62,957 bases of DNA from Folioceros fuciformis. Taxonomy: Eukaryota; Anthocerotophyta; Anthocerotopsida; Anthocerotales. The DNA lies in assembly GCA_049999805.1 (NCBI GenBank), contig JBNGIO010006382.1, positions 508,214-571,170 on the forward strand, given 5' to 3'. The position numbers were made by a program, and so were the translations under genes. The notes beneath the pieces were generated by a model. That model had not been told where the DNA came from. It did not search any database and saw only the letters and a list, made by a program, of their open reading frames with translations. Of this stretch, positions 29,341-49,258 are shown in pieces. Within the stretch, counting starts at the first letter, position 1; every line of letters starts with the position of its first letter.

Positions 29341-30230
29341 ATGTCAACTTTTTCTCTGAGAAGTGCATGGGCGCGCTACCAAAATCAGCTGCAATCGCAT
29401 CCTGTACGAACACAGGTCCTCACATCCACAGCGCTATGGGCAGCCGGAGATGTTATAGCTCAAACCGTCTCCGCCAGGGTCTCTCGATCGCGGATTCCGG
29501 AAACTTCTGATTCCTATAGGGTAAGGAAACCTGATTAAATGCCAATGTGCAGATCTAAGTTGCGGGTTGCAGATTCAAACTGTGACTGCTGAAAAATAAC
29601 CCGCCCATATTCAGGGAAAGCATGAGGCAAGGGAGAGCGGGATCAACTGGCAGAGAGTGTTGACAACCAGCGGATTCGGAACTTGTTTTGTAGGCCCTGC
29701 CGGACATTTATGGTGACTCTTTCATCTCAGCATTAGTTGATCTGTAGGTGTTGAAGGTCATGCTTCTAACCATGGCAGCCAGGGTAAACTTACGGCTAGA
29801 CACTTTCAGGTACGAAGGATTGGAGTATCTCGTGAAGGACAAGTTGAGACTTCGGCCCAATTCCGTGTCCTTCATTGCCACAAAGCTGGCAGCAGATGCT
29901 CTCATCTTTGGACCCATTCATTTGCTAGCCTTCTTCACCTACATCGGAGTTACAGCAGGAAAATCTTGGGATGCAGTGAAGGGGGACTTGAAGAAAGAAT
30001 TCATACCCGCATTCCTGACGGAGGGAATGGTTTGGCCAGTTGTGCAGGTGATTAACTTCAAGTATGTCCCTGTCAGGCATCAGCTTCTGTTTGTGAACGT
30101 TTTCTGCCTATTGGACAGTGCTTTCCTATCCTGGTTCAAGTACCAAGACGATGCTCCCTGGAAGAGGTACCTGCTATCCTTGGTCACGGGTGCCGACGGA
30201 GGTGCTGAGGTAAAAAAGAGGGGCCAATAG
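29341..30230 (+). CDS. Mpv17/PMP22 family membrane protein, three exons
   Basis: Model 29341-29520, 29615-29712 and 29810-30230 (232 aa); all junctions keep frame. Mpv17/PMP22 proteins are small four-helix membrane proteins of peroxisomes, mitochondria or plastids, thought to affect permeability to small solutes. Exon 1 shows W-A-R-Y, H-P-V-R-T-Q and A-A-G-D-V-I-A-Q. Exon 2 holds N-W-Q-R-V-L-T-T and G-P-A-G-H-L-W split to Y-E-G-L in exon 3. Exon 3 carries G-P-I-H-L-L-A-F-F, G-K-S-W, a W-P-V-V-Q-V-I-N-F-K-Y-V-P-V block that is the family signature, and L-D-S-A-F-L-S-W. A longer in-frame start (from 29317) lacks an ATG. Its 5' flank and first exon resemble the decayed A modules at 12.4, 21.1 and 25.1 kb. 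The 3' end faces the transaldolase gene. Confidence 0.9.
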
Positions 30231-30399
30231 GCTCCGCAACTTCTTTGTCCCTTAGGCGAGCACTTCACCGTCCTCGGTTCACAAGGATCTCTACAGTTAT
30301 TCGATTGCAACCATCCAGAGGCTTTGACAGCAAAAGAGAACATGCGTATTAAGGTTATGGGATGCTGGTCAGGGCCAAATTCACACTGAAAAGTGAGGG

Positions 30400-31624
30400 T
30401 CACAGAAACAGGCGACATTGATTTCTCGCAGCCGCTTGTTCAAAGTCCTTCGCCGCCTCTTCGGTATCCTTGTCGACCATCAATTCTTCTATAATGGTGG
30501 GAGGCAGTGCGTACGAGCTAATTCCTCGTGCTGCTAAGTTCAGGATGTCGTCGACTGACTTGATGCTTGCTACAAGAACTCGCATTTGACTGCCTACTCC
30601 AGTAAGGATCTTCTGCAAGAAGGCATCCAGACAGAGTTATTCCATAGACCTGGTTCGACAAAATTACAGTACCGATCAACCACGAACTAAAATGTCGAAA
30701 AACAGAACCTGCATGTCTTGAACGTCTTGCAGGCCACATTTGCCCTTTAGGATCATCCTGCCCAGGTACGGGGCTGCGTAGTCCGCACCCACCCCTGCAG
30801 CCAAAAGCACCTGCACCGGCACAGCATCAGCGAAGGGATACAGAAACCTGTACCCAGCCCACCTCCATGCTCCAAAATCAGCAGCTCACCTGATGTGTGG
30901 AGTAGAGCCCGGTCATCGTCACCCGCGCACCCGCGTCTACGAGTTTGCGAGCAGCGCAAAGGCCGATGCTTGTTACAGGAACTTTTACCACAACAGCGGT
31001 GTCAATGTCAGCCAGCTGCGATCCCATCCTGTATAACTCCCGCGCATCTGCTCCCCACGTCTGCAACTGCACCTCCTTTGCACCCTGTCGAGGAACGATC
31101 CACAGACATAATCAGCCCTATCGCCGGCCAACGTTAACAATATGATCGAAGAGGAGCAAGAGGCGCTGACCATGGACAAGGCTGTGTTCGTGAGCTTCCT
31201 CAGAGCTCCGTGGTCGTTGCTCAATTTAGCCCGTTCCAGCAGGAGAGGATTCGTGGTCACCCCTGGGCAGCAAACCATAACAAGAGCCTGAGTTCGACGA
31301 AACTGACGAAACACGGCAGCGTGAAAGGACGGGGAGCACACCGTGGAAAGCGCCTGTCTGTAGCCAAGTCTTCCAAATTTCCTTCTCGGCGGAATCTATG
31401 AACAGCCTCAGCTTGCCGTGATTTGCACCAGCTTTGGCGTTCGGATCGGGATTAGGATTAGCACTCCAGCGACCTGATCCATCGCTCGAATCTCCGGATT
31501 GTGCTCGGATCACCCTGTAGACTTGCTGCTCTTGTCTCACGGAAAATTCACATGTTGCACGAAGAGGCACACCAGCTTGGAAGGTCGGGCCCAAGGGTAC
31601 TTTGTGAGCCAGAATCCCAGCCAT
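30400..31624 (-). CDS. Transaldolase-like enzyme, probably plastid-targeted, five exons
   Basis: Model on the minus strand: 31624-31342, 31262-31171, 31084-30890, 30810-30709 and 30612-30400 (294 aa), all in frame. The first 70 residues resemble a transit peptide. The barrel begins with L-R-L-F-I-D-S-A-E. V-T-T-N-P-L-L-L-E-R follows in exon 2 and V-Q-L-Q-T-W-G-A in exon 3. The Schiff-base Lys is in V-V-V-K-V-P-V-T, and G-A-D-Y-A-A-P-Y-L-G-R-M is in exon 4. This is the compact transaldolase/fructose-6-phosphate aldolase type rather than the long TalB form. It would transfer or split three-carbon units in the pentose phosphate route, but substrate cannot be told from sequence. The exon 2/3 junction is the least certain. 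Confidence 0.85.
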
Positions 31625-31649
31625 GGACGGGAAAGAGCGCTCACAAAGG

Positions 31650-32500
31650 AGACAACTAAGCTAATGGTACACCCTAGCCTGAATTCAAGGCGTATGGCCT
31701 CTCATAAACATGCGGGAATAGCACAAGGCCGGGCTCAGGATGAGTTAACAGCAACCGTACTCAACTCTACGTGCCCCTGGCATACCTACCTCACCACTAC
31801 GACAAATGTTCATCAGCCGCTTGCCCCGAACTCCCTACATGGTCTTGTTGACCACCCTGATTGCTTGTGCTTTCAACTTGCGGGCCTCGCTAGGGCTACC
31901 AGCTACTTTTAACTTGGTGCTTGCTCTGTTTCGTGCGGTGTTTGGATGATTCGTCTACTAGTGTCTCTCGTTTTTATCGCAGCTTCGGCTCCCTTGATTC
32001 CTACCAAGCTTGGAGCCTTGGCTTCAATAGCTTCCTCTGGAAGTAACAACGCCCCGTAGAAGATCATCAACGACACGTCATCCAATATGTAACGCTCTTG
32101 CTTCCGAGAAACACGAATTAGCACATCTAATTCAAGATGCAGCACCCGCCTTCCATCCGCAGGTACACTTGCTGCCACGATATCGGCTATGCCATTGGCT
32201 GCAATTCGAGGATCCACAGTAGCCATGGGCTCCTCAAATGACATGCCACCATCCTCATCCACCTTGACTCTTCTTGCAGCACTGCCAACGGCCCCTTTCT
32301 TTTTTCTTCTCAGCTTATCCTTAGGGACCAAAGACAAGTTTCCGGACAAGCTACTAACCACATCGATTCCCTGCAACCCGCCATCAAAGATGACAGTGAA
32401 CAGTCAAGAGGCAATACCGCTGCTGTCGGCGTTAGAGCCTTACTTTCCTCAACCTTTGTCTCATCCAAACAGAGTGACAGTGGTTCATTCACACTGTCTC
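31650..32500 (-). pseudogene. Partial duplicate of the INO80 3' end
   Basis: The minus strand repeats the last exons of INO80. About 32487-32410 resembles the end of exon 20 (L-D-E-T-K-V-E against L-D-E-T-Q-L-E). At 32325-32160, D-K-L-R-R-K-K-K-G-A-V-G-S and V-K-V-D-E-D-G-G-M-S parallel exon 21 (D-K-L-E-R-E-K-K and V-K-L-D-E-D-G-G-M-S). The 3' flank also matches (cctgaattcaagg near 31678 against cctgaattcaagc near 32840). The helicase part is absent, so this copy cannot act as a remodeler. It sits between INO80 and the 5' end of the transaldolase gene, as expected for a direct duplication of about 1.2 kb. Confidence 0.8.
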
Positions 32501-32962
32501 ATGTCCACAGTTTCATTCACACAGTCTTATGTCCACAGTTTCATGGACAGCTTCATTCACACTGGGTATCTGAAATTACAGGTACATGAGAAAGGTTACC
32601 ACGTTCGCAACCGAAAGTTCAATGAATTATTCTGAGACATGAATATCTAGAGACTGAGGGTCATTGTTTTGCGATCGTCGAGTAGACTGCAGCTACTGCA
32701 AGGTCGTTGGAGCGGAAGACGAGAAGGTCGCCACCATTACAGTGCAGGCCGAGAAGGTCGCCGCCGTCGTCAGGCAGAGCGCCGTGGGCGACGAAGGCAA
32801 AGCAAGCTGCTTTACAAACGTTTCAGCGACGCCCCAGCCTGAATTCAAGCGGGCATTCCTCTCTAAGAATGGGGGAATAGTACAAGGACAAAGCTCAGGA
32901 TATTTTACATCAGTGACCAACTGATGACAAATCCGATCACAACCGCCGCATTTGCAAAAACG
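32501..32962. other. Spacer between INO80 and its duplicate
   Basis: This is INO80 3' flank; bases about 32830-32920 were duplicated at 31670-31760. No separate gene is seen. Confidence 0.5.
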
Positions 32963-40605
<7,643 letters not shown>

Positions 40606-42955
40606 TGCACTACGTCCGCAACCCTAATACTATCCTACACCGCCAAATCCGAGGCGAGGACGATGATCTACCGCGCTGGAGCTGAGGCAAGTGACAATAG
40701 TAACACAGCCTCGGAACTCCAAGCATGGAGGGTAGACATCTAACCAAATCTAGCTTTCACGCGGCACAAATAGGCAAAAAGGGAAAGGCGAGGCGAGGCC
40801 TGGGCCGGGCCCTCTGGAGCGGACAGGAAAGCGGGGCACTAGAGCGCCTANNNNNNNNNNNNNNNNNNNNNNNNNNNNNNNNNNNNNNNNNNNNNNNNNN
40901 NNNNNNNNNNNNNNNNNNNNNNNNNNNNNNNNNNNNNNNNNNNNNNNNNNNNNNNNNNNNNNNNNNNNNNNNNNNNNNNNNNNNNNNNNNNNNNNNNNNN
41001 NNNNNNNNNNNNNNNNNNNNNNNNNNNNNNNNNNNNNNNNNNNNNNNNNNNNNNNNNNNNNNNNNNNNNNNNNNNNNNNNNNNNNNNNNNNNNNNNNNNN
41101 NNNNNNNNNNNNNNNNNNNNNNNNNNNNNNNNNNNNNNNNNNNNNNNNNNNNNNNNNNNNNNNNNNNNNNNNNNNNNNNNNNNNNNNNNNNNNNNNNNNN
41201 NNNNNNNNNNNNNNNNNNNNNNNNNNNNNNNNNNNNNNNNNNNNNNNNNNCAGCCAGCACCTCGCCCTCGTGTCCCTCACTCTTTTGCAATCGCATCCCA
41301 TCGCATCGTGAAGACGCCAGCCACTCTTTACTGCACTCTTCTAAACTCTACACCACTCTTTAACTTCTATCCATAATATATATCAGAGACACCATCCATC
41401 CAAGCAGCTAATTCTTGTGTCCTTTGCCTTTTCCCTTCTTCGTCAGCTTTTTATTGTTCTTCTTCTTACAACCAACGATTATACCCTAAAGTATGCTAAT
41501 CAGCTCCATACTTACTACACTCACTCTTACACATAAGACCCATTTGAACACCAACAACTCTTTCCACTTACACACTATGCATTCTCAATCTTCATCCAAG
41601 CTTACCAATCATAAAGTTCATCACCCCTAGATCTATTCACCCACTTGCTTCCAACACCCATTTATACATCAACAACCCTATCCACATAGTACACATGTGA
41701 AGACTTTATCAATTCTATCCTATTAGTACACATATAGAGACTTCATCTCCCATAAGGAAAGAAGAGAAAACCCCACGAAAGCAACCACGCTTATGAGATC
41801 TAGCCTCAAGCCCACATAAATGTACTAAACTAAAACCCTTCCTGCTTTAGCAAAAGCTTAGAGAAGATCTTGCCAATTCTTACATGAAACCCAAGATCTA
41901 GATTAGGTAACTAAACCTTTCAATTTAGGTATGATTCCACCATCCATTTGGATTCTCTGTCACTTCCATCTTATTGTTGCCAAATTGAAGTGATTCACAG
42001 CTAGCTTTCTTACACCACCAAATTCTTCACTCCATAGAACATGAAGACCAAAAGAGTATGTCTCGCTTCGATGTCCTTTTGCTTTTCCTATAGAATTGTA
42101 ATAAGATGCATAGAGCCACCCCACAAAGCTTGAAACACACATTGCACTAATCTAATTTGATACAACCCTCTGTTAGACATGGAGTATGCAAAGATTGCTC
42201 TTTTAAGAAGACTCATCAACAAACATGTCCATAGGTTTGTTGTACTCGGACATATGAGATGTGGAAAAGCGTATACAGGAACGGATGTACGTATTGAGGG
42301 AGCTTCCTCGACGACGGGATCTGATGGAACGGCGGAAGGCCCACCTGCACACGGTCGGCGTATGTACCGTGGAAAAATCGGGGAAGCTACTTTGAACGTG
42401 CATTCGGACAGGCGGGTTGCCGCGTGCCAATAGGAGGAGCTGGTAACGAGGGCCCCTGATTTTGTACGCCCTTTTGATGTCCACAGTACGCGCCTCTTTA
42501 CGCGGCACAGGCCTCACCTGATGAGATACACAAAATGCCAATATATATGTGTAGGGGCGCTGTAGGATCGTCGCAGTCGCAGTCACAGTCGCCGGTGGAG
42601 GATCGCGGCCCTGGCCTTGGACGTGTCCCTCTGTTGTGCGGGCTGGTCTCAGCTCAAGGCGTGGGATGCGTCTCCAGGCTTAGAGCAGTGTCGGAATTGC
42701 AGGGCCGTTCGTTCCCCGCTACCTCCTCCTCGCATCCGATCTCCTGACGGATGGTGCCGCAGCGCGCTCTCTCGATGCTCGCTCTCTAGCCATCTCTGGC
42801 GGCTCGAAGAAGGTGGATTAGGAGGGGGAGCTCCGTGGTTTGGGAGCCGGAGTTGAGTGAGCGAGCGCCTCTTGTATCAAGCCAGGCACGAGATTGCCCC
42901 TGCCACTGCCACTGCAGTTCCCGAGTCTAAGGCACACTCAGGTTGTTGCAAGAGG
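40606..42955. other. INO80 upstream region, 400-base gap and gene-free spacer
   Basis: Bases 40606-40850 are the INO80 5' flank; N at 40851-41250. From 41251 to about 42170 the sequence is AT-rich and repeat-like without recognisable motifs. A 60-codon minus frame at 42142-41960 has no assignment. Bases 42550-42955 are GC-richer and should be promoter and 5' UTR of the DUF569 gene. Confidence 0.55.
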
Positions 42956-44155
42956 ATGGAGTTTTTCGAGAAGGCCAAGTCGGTGCGGCTGAGGAATGGT
43001 CATGGCAAGTTTCTGCGCGCCGGGAAAGATCAGCTGTCGGTGGTTCAGGATAGGGAAGGCACGGGGGAGGATAGCGTGTGGGAAGTAGAGGTGTTGAAGA
43101 AGGGAGGGAAGCTTGTCCGGTTCAAGAGCTGCTATAACTGTTACTTGAGAGCCATGAGTGCCGCATTCATGATAGGAGTGACCGGAAAGAAGGTGCAGCA
43201 GGGAAGGCCGTATAAGCTGGATCGCTCCGTGGAGTGGGAGCCGGTGAAGGAGGGGGACATCTATGTGAAGATCAAATCGTATGTCGGAACTTTCCTTAGG
43301 AGTAACCATGCAGTTCCTCCGTGGAGGAACTCCGTCACGCACGATGTGCCGATCACGCTGCGGGAGCTGGTGCTGTGGGAAGTGCAGATTGTTGAAAACG
43401 TGCCTCTTGTGAATCCCAGTTTGGAGGTAAGGGGATGCCGGACTCCTGTAGCTACCTACCGCCTGTTTCTGCCGAGGTTGCCCTAGTTTGAACGTGTGGG
43501 AGCGTGGTTATCGTCGTTTTGCAGGTATTGTACAGCAAAGTCCCTTCTCCTCGAGCAGTCCGTCTGGTGTACTACACCCTCTGTGATGATAGTGGGAAAC
43601 CGATAGATCATGGTGACGACGTGTGGCCTCAACTCAATTTCAAAGGAAACTCTGTGGGGGAATTGGCGCTTAAGGTGAAGCAAGAGATCGAATCCAGGGA
43701 TGATGTTATCTTGTGTTCCAAGGGTTCGGCTGGATCTCTGCGTCCGCTGCGCCTGGCATTGCCGCCGCAGAATGCTCCCATGCATGTGTTTGTGGTGAAG
43801 GCTTCTTCTCCTGGTGAGTTTGCCCCCCTGACGGTGTCTGCCTTTTTAAAAGACAGAAGCTGTTGATACCGTCAGAGTGCTCAAGCTCACGAGGATGCTT
43901 TTTTTTTTTTTTTACAATGCAGCTGGCCAGAAGCTACTCGCGCTTGAGCACGACACTGAAGAGGATGAGGAAGCTGTCAATGGTGAAGCTGAGGCCAAAG
44001 ACGAGGACCCTGACTACTATTCCAACGAAGATGGAGCCGAGTCTGTCCTCTCCGATAGTCTGGAATCCAGACACGAAGGTGACAGCAGCAGCAGACACAG
44101 CTCCGCATCCAGTGGACCTCTGGCTGTGGGCACTGGCGACATTTCCGGCCGTTAA
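42956..44155 (+). CDS. DUF569 protein with actin-cross-linking-like fold, three exons
   Basis: Model 42956-43426, 43525-43813 and 43923-44155 (330 aa), in frame. I start at the ATG giving M-E-F-F, the standard beginning of DUF569 proteins; an upstream in-frame extension from 42857 lacks such homology. Exon 1 is the fascin-like beta-trefoil: V-R-L-R-N-G-H-G-K-F-L-R-A, Q-D-R-E-G, L-W-E-V. Exon 2 holds the second conserved block, L-V-Y-Y-T-L-C-D-D-S-G-K then F-K-G-N-S-V. Exon 3 is acidic and Ser-rich, probably disordered (D-E-D-P-D-Y, then S-S-S-R-H-S-S-A-S-S). The biochemical role of plant DUF569 proteins is not established; actin binding is inferred from fold. Confidence 0.88.
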
Positions 44156-45195
44156 AGCCGTGGCGCTTATCTCGCTCACTCTCCCTGCACCTGGTACTCA
44201 TTTTTTGTTCACGCAGCTGGTCATACTGTAGAGGAGAAGTGTGCGGGCGTCTCACTATCCCTGTTCTCCCTGCCGCATGACTTGTACAGCCAGCCGAGAA
44301 GGTGACCTCATCTTTCTGTATGTATGTATGTACACAAGCCTTAGGTTAGGTTTAGGTGATGAATCCAGCATCCAGCAGAGACTGGCGCCAGCATAGCCAG
44401 GACTGGATGTAATCATCTAATTGTACTCAGCATAAAATGATAAAAAAGGCCTGACGAATGCGGAGTATATTTGGTCAATGAGGCTACACACCTACTACCT
44501 ACCTTTACTGTGTTGTTGACGCCTAACGTTCCTGTGGCCCAGTACGACCGAATGCTCGTACATATCCTGCAAATCGTGCAGCCCGTTGTTGCAACGAATT
44601 AGCACGCCGATGCCGATAACTTATGGCTATGCAGCCCAACCACCATCATCATCGTGTGCAGAGCAAGAAGAAACCTGTCCTCGGCTGCCGCCATATCGCA
44701 CCTGTATCGAGGTTCTGTTAAAAGCATTGCTATCCTCTCGCATCGGTCCTCGTGACTTAACGGACGGCCAGGAACCGGACAGCAGCGACGCAGCCCGTTG
44801 TGCATGCCGCACCGGGCTGTCGCAGCTACTGCGACCTCTCGCAAGTGAAATCGTTGGAGACATATGGGACACAATCGTAGCGGCCTCATTGGCTACCTGC
44901 TATCTTGGTTTCTTGGTGATCGTCCTGGACTCTTGTGCCGTCTGGAGTTCCCTCGTCTCGGACTTAGCATCGTTGTTCGCACATTTCTGGAAATTTCGAC
45001 GTATGCCAGGTGGCCTTCGGAATCGTGGATCCGTCGGCGTCATCGATCCAAACACCTGCAGGGCGTACGCTACTGTTGAACATCTTCCTTGTGCATGCTT
45101 CCAAATTGAGCCGTCGTTCAAACACGTCATCGGGCAAATTTTGCGACTTCCTCTTATTTGAGGCGGCTCGCTGCGGGCTGCGACCGGGAGAAAAG
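44156..45195. other. Spacer between DUF569 gene and BOR-type gene
   Basis: This includes the DUF569 3' flank and presumably the BOR promoter. A 191-codon plus frame (44586-45161) has no known domain and is probably chance or 5' UTR. Confidence 0.5.
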
Positions 45196-48100
45196 ATGGA
45201 GAGCGTAATTCCCTTCCGAGGGATCCTCCAAGATTTGAGAGGCAGGCTCCCGTGCTACAAGGAGGATTGGAAAATCGGAATCCTCTCTGGCATCAGGTCC
45301 CTTCTGCTGCGTCCCCCAATCTATGTCCCGCTCAATCTTTTGGTGCGCAAGAACATTGAGAGCACGGAAGCGTCTGTGCATGCAGGATTTTGGCTCCGAT
45401 CTCGTACATATTTTTTGCATCAGCAATCCCCGTGCTCGCTTTTGGGGAGCAACTGCGGAGGGACACAGGTGGGTGCTGATATCTGGAGCTTATGCTCTCT
45501 GTCCAGTATCTCGTGTCTGTAGCGTGCACCAGCATTTGGACAAATGCACCCAGTGTTGGAATTTCAGATGGGATCTTGACTCCTGTGCAAACGCTCGCCT
45601 CCACGTCCCTTTGCGGAATCGTGCATTCCATCATCGGAGGGCAGCCTTTGCTAATCTTGGGCGTGGCCGAGCCTACAGTCTTGATGTACACTTTTATGTT
45701 TCACTTCGCCAAGAACAAAGCAGAGATTGGGCCCAGTCTTTTCCTGGCCTGGACTGCCTGGTACCTATTCCCCGAGCCCCGTTGGAGGTGGAACTGATAG
45801 CGTTGTTGTTTTCTGCCACCTATTATTTCTCTGGGACCTCAGACAGCTCGTCTGTCTCTAGGGTCTGCGTCTGGACATCTTTGATATTGTTCGCTTTTGC
45901 AATATTGGGAGCCTGCTCCTTCATAAACCGGTTCACAAGAGTAGCTGGGGAGCTTTTTGGACTGCTTATTGGTCTACTCTTTGTCCAGCAGGCGGTAAAG
46001 GTAAGGTTCCCGTAATCTCGTCTCGGCTGACATGTTTTACTTCTTCGTTGCGGCAACAATAGCTCTCAGAAATTGAACCCTTTCACGCGGGTTGCTTTGC
46101 AGGGACTGGTCAACGAATTTCGAGTACCCAAGCACGCAAATCCTGGAGAGGAAGCCTATCAACTTTCTTGGAGATTTGGCAACGGGCTGTTCGGACTTGT
46201 ACTATCTTTTGGACTCCTGTTTACTGCCCTGAAAAGTAGGCAGGCACGGAGATGGTGTTTCGGAACCAGTAAGGACGAGCTCGAACAATCTTGTGGCTAC
46301 TTTCCGGCACGGTGCTGGTGCTGACCTGCTGATACTTCGTCATTTTGTCACAATACTTATGCACCATTTGTAAAGGTAGACTGCGAAATTTCGTCGCTGA
46401 TTACGGAGTACCGCTCATGGTTGTCATCTGGACTCTCGTGTCCTATGCCCCTGCACAATCTGTTCCCAAGGCCATCCCAAGACGTCTTGAGTGCCCGAAT
46501 CCTTGGTCAGCGGGTGCATACAAGAGCTGGACGGTCATTACGGTTAGCAAACAACATCCTGTTTCATTGTGGAAGATTCTCATATTTGCTACTTTCTGGA
46601 CGATTCGCATACGAATACTATCTGTGCGTCTTAGCCAGCTGCTTGCATCTATTGCCAGGAAATGGGACAGTTGCCGGCAGCATATATTTTTGCTGCCATC
46701 GTTCCAGCTATCATGGTTGCAATTCTGTATTATTTTGATCACAGTGTAGTGGCCCAATTGGCTCAACAAGAGGACTTTAATCTGCGGAATCCATCATCAT
46801 ACCACTGGGACCTGTTTCTTCTTGGCTGGCTGGTACGTGGCTGCACAGTATTATAACATAAGCTGGAGACTTTGCCGAGAGTTAAGCAGCTATCCTCCCA
46901 ATCCGACTGTGTTGACTTTGGATGTGGAGGCATCCTGCTGTGGATATAGCTAATCTAACCACTGATAGTATGACACAGGTTCTTGTTTGTGGGCTTCTGG
47001 GAATTCCCCCATCGAACGGCGTGCTGCCACAGTCTCCAATGCACACGAAGAGCCTTGCTGTTCTCAAACAACAGGTGGGTTGAGTAATCTCATAATAGTG
47101 CCTTACCAATGTACTCTGTTATTTGTGTAAGGCTCCAGACTAAATGTGAAAGTGTCTCACCCGTTGGGCCGTATGTTTATGATGCATGATCTCTCAGATG
47201 ACACGAAGGAAGCTGATAAGTGCAGCTAAGAAAAGCATAAACCAACAGGTCACAGTGGAAGAGATGTGCAACAGGATACAAGATATTTATCATCAAATTG
47301 GAACGACTTTTGTGTACCCTTCGTCACGAGTATTAAGTCAACCTCACCACCACCATTTGTCTTGTACGTCCTGCAGCATGACTAAAATCAGAACTTACAA
47401 CCACCTTCTGTCGTGCAAATGGCATTGACAGAGTTCCAGGAGAAATTGTCCAAGCTGGCCTCACAGAAAGACAAACTAGGTTCTATGGTGAGTGAGAGTG
47501 TCTTTGATCCAGAAGTAGATGTTGACATGCTGCTTCCAATGGAGGTTCAAGAACAGCGTGTCAGCAATTTGGCACAAGCAATTCTGGTTGGGGGATGTAT
47601 TGCGGCCATGCCTTTGATACGAAGAATTCCATCTTCCGTGCTTTGGGGATACTTTGCTTTCATGGCAATAGATAGTTTGCCTGGAAACCAGTTTTGGGAG
47701 AGGATATTACAGCTCTTCGTGGATCCAAGCCGACGCTTCAAGTAAGTCGACACCACTTTATTTTTCTGTAAGTTGTTAGGCCAACTGCTGGTGCAATTGT
47801 AACGGTTGCATGCTGCACAAGTACTAAATGGCTTCTAAACTTGGCTTTGTAGGGTCCTGTCACAACCACACGCATCATATGTGGAGAAAGTTCCTTTGAA
47901 GATTTTGTCCACCTTCACCATTTTCCAACTCTTTTACCTGTGTGTCTGCTTTGGAGTGACATGGATACCCACAGTGGGCATCATGTTTCCTCTGGTCGTC
48001 ATGCTTCTCGTACCCATCAGGCAATACGTCTTGCCGAAACTCTTTAATCCCAAGTCTCTTCAAGAGTTAGATGCTGCAGCTTACGAGGAGGTCCCTGCTG

Positions 48101-48381
48101 TTCCATCTCTGGCGGTATGTTTCTGCCTCGTTCCCACGGGATTTACGTCATGTATGATTGGTGAGATGCTGATGGTTAGATGAGTGGTGCAGGTAGGTGG
48201 AGCATTGTACCGCGAAAGTAACCTAGAGGCTGAAGTGTTCGATGAAATCACAACAAGCAGAAGTCAAGCATTGATCCTCTGTGGAACTAGGTGCTGGCAA
48301 GATCAAGCTCTCGCCCCTTGCAGTGACACTCAATCAAACTCAACTTCAACCAGGCACACCGACAAGACAACCACTGATTAA
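45196..48381 (+). CDS. BOR-type borate exporter (SLC4-like), 12 exons
   Basis: Exons 45196-45296, 45386-45468, 45568-45760, 45862-46000, 46103-46268, 46376-46542, 46659-46832, 46979-47074, 47198-47329, 47392-47741, 47853-48114 and 48193-48381 (683 aa), frame kept throughout. BOR proteins are plasma-membrane borate exporters of the anion-exchanger family. Signatures: F-R-G-I-x-x-D-L-R-G-R, [57 protein letters not shown], and [20 protein letters not shown]. The cytosolic loop keeps D-I-Y-H-Q but has M-C-N-R where Arabidopsis BOR1 has its first Tyr sorting motif. After D-E-I-T-T-S-R the tail is divergent and short. The exon 9/10 boundary is the weakest. Confidence 0.92.
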
Positions 48382-48728
48382 TCATCATCGTGAAGTACGA
48401 GACGTGTGTAGCCGGTGAAAGAGTGTAGCAAGTGCACACTTCGGTGGCCAACAATTGGGCACAAATGTGGTGTGCACATACATTCGAGACTTTGAGATCA
48501 GAAGAAAGGTTTGAATAACCATAGATACTACATGTTAGATCAACCAGTGCATACCAGTTGGCTGTCCCTGCTGGATCAACGTCCGATATCTTCCGCGTCA
48601 CCTCTAAAAAAAATTTTGAAGTTCCTCAAAGACGCTTGAGATGACAAAGTTGAGCAGAAACTTGGGGTCTACCTACGCACTAACCCAATTCACAGCGAAC
48701 CTGCTCCTCCTAAGTAGGAAATGGGGGA
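48382..48728. other. Convergent spacer between BOR-type gene and PGR5
   Basis: This is the shared 3' region of two genes pointing at each other. No feature is recognised. Confidence 0.5.
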
Positions 48729-49258
48729 CTATGCTAGGAACCCCAACTTCTCCCCATTCTTCTTGGCCAGTCTAATCAGACCCTGTCTTTGTTTGGAATC
48801 AGCCCCAATCTGCTTGCAGAACTCAGTGATAACCTGCTCGAAAAACCCATGGAAAGTGTGAGAATCGTTTATTGCACCCCTCCATTACGACCAGAGACTA
48901 CTGACCGCAGCAAAACGCTGAAAGGCATGCAATCAATCCCAAACACGCGCCTGAATTGTACCTGAGAGTGCAGCGCAATGCCTTTGCCCCGGAACTGGTT
49001 GAACCTCTTAGTGCCAACGATGTTGCGGGTCAAAATAACAAGGGGCGCAAAGATGCCATCCCGGCTGGCTCCAGGCCCCATTCTAGGCTGCGCCCTGACA
49101 GGCCTGCAAACGTGCATTCTCTGCACGAAAGCTGAGCTGAGCTGAGCTGCTCCGCTCCCTCGCATCGACGACTCCCATGTGCCGCGCATTTCCGAGGTCG
49201 GCAGAGTCGAGCTGCGTGCACAACATACCACGGCGGAGGTGGCGGTCATGGCAGCCAT
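48729..49258 (-). CDS. PGR5: PGR5, cyclic electron flow protein of plastids, two exons
   Basis: Minus-strand exons 49258-48962 and 48833-48729 give 133 aa, the same length as Arabidopsis PGR5. The first 60 residues are a Ser/Ala/Arg-rich transit peptide. The mature protein shows G-I-F-A-P-L-V-I-L-T-R-N, K-R-F-N-Q-F-R-G-K-G-I-A-L-H-S-Q at the exon end, then V-I-T-E-F-C-K-Q-I-G-A-D, R-Q-G-L-I-R-L-A-K-K-N-G and G-F-L-A at the C-terminus. PGR5 works with PGRL1 at the thylakoid in antimycin-sensitive cyclic electron flow around photosystem I and is needed to build the proton gradient. The frame is open upstream to 49444, but the Met at 49258 fits family length. A short agctg repeat (49134-49151) lies in the transit-peptide region. 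Confidence 0.95.

Noticed and set aside
40725-41363. Frames spanning the 400-base gap
   Set aside because: They are open only because N is read through; no coding evidence on either side.
41960-42142. 60-codon minus frame with S-F-V-G-W and E-E-F-G-G, first suspected as a copia remnant
   Set aside because: Order and spacing do not match the integrase-RT linker; no second motif is nearby.
44586-45161. 191-codon plus frame upstream of the BOR-type gene
   Set aside because: No domain, Cys/Ser-rich mixed composition; several opposing frames are also open.
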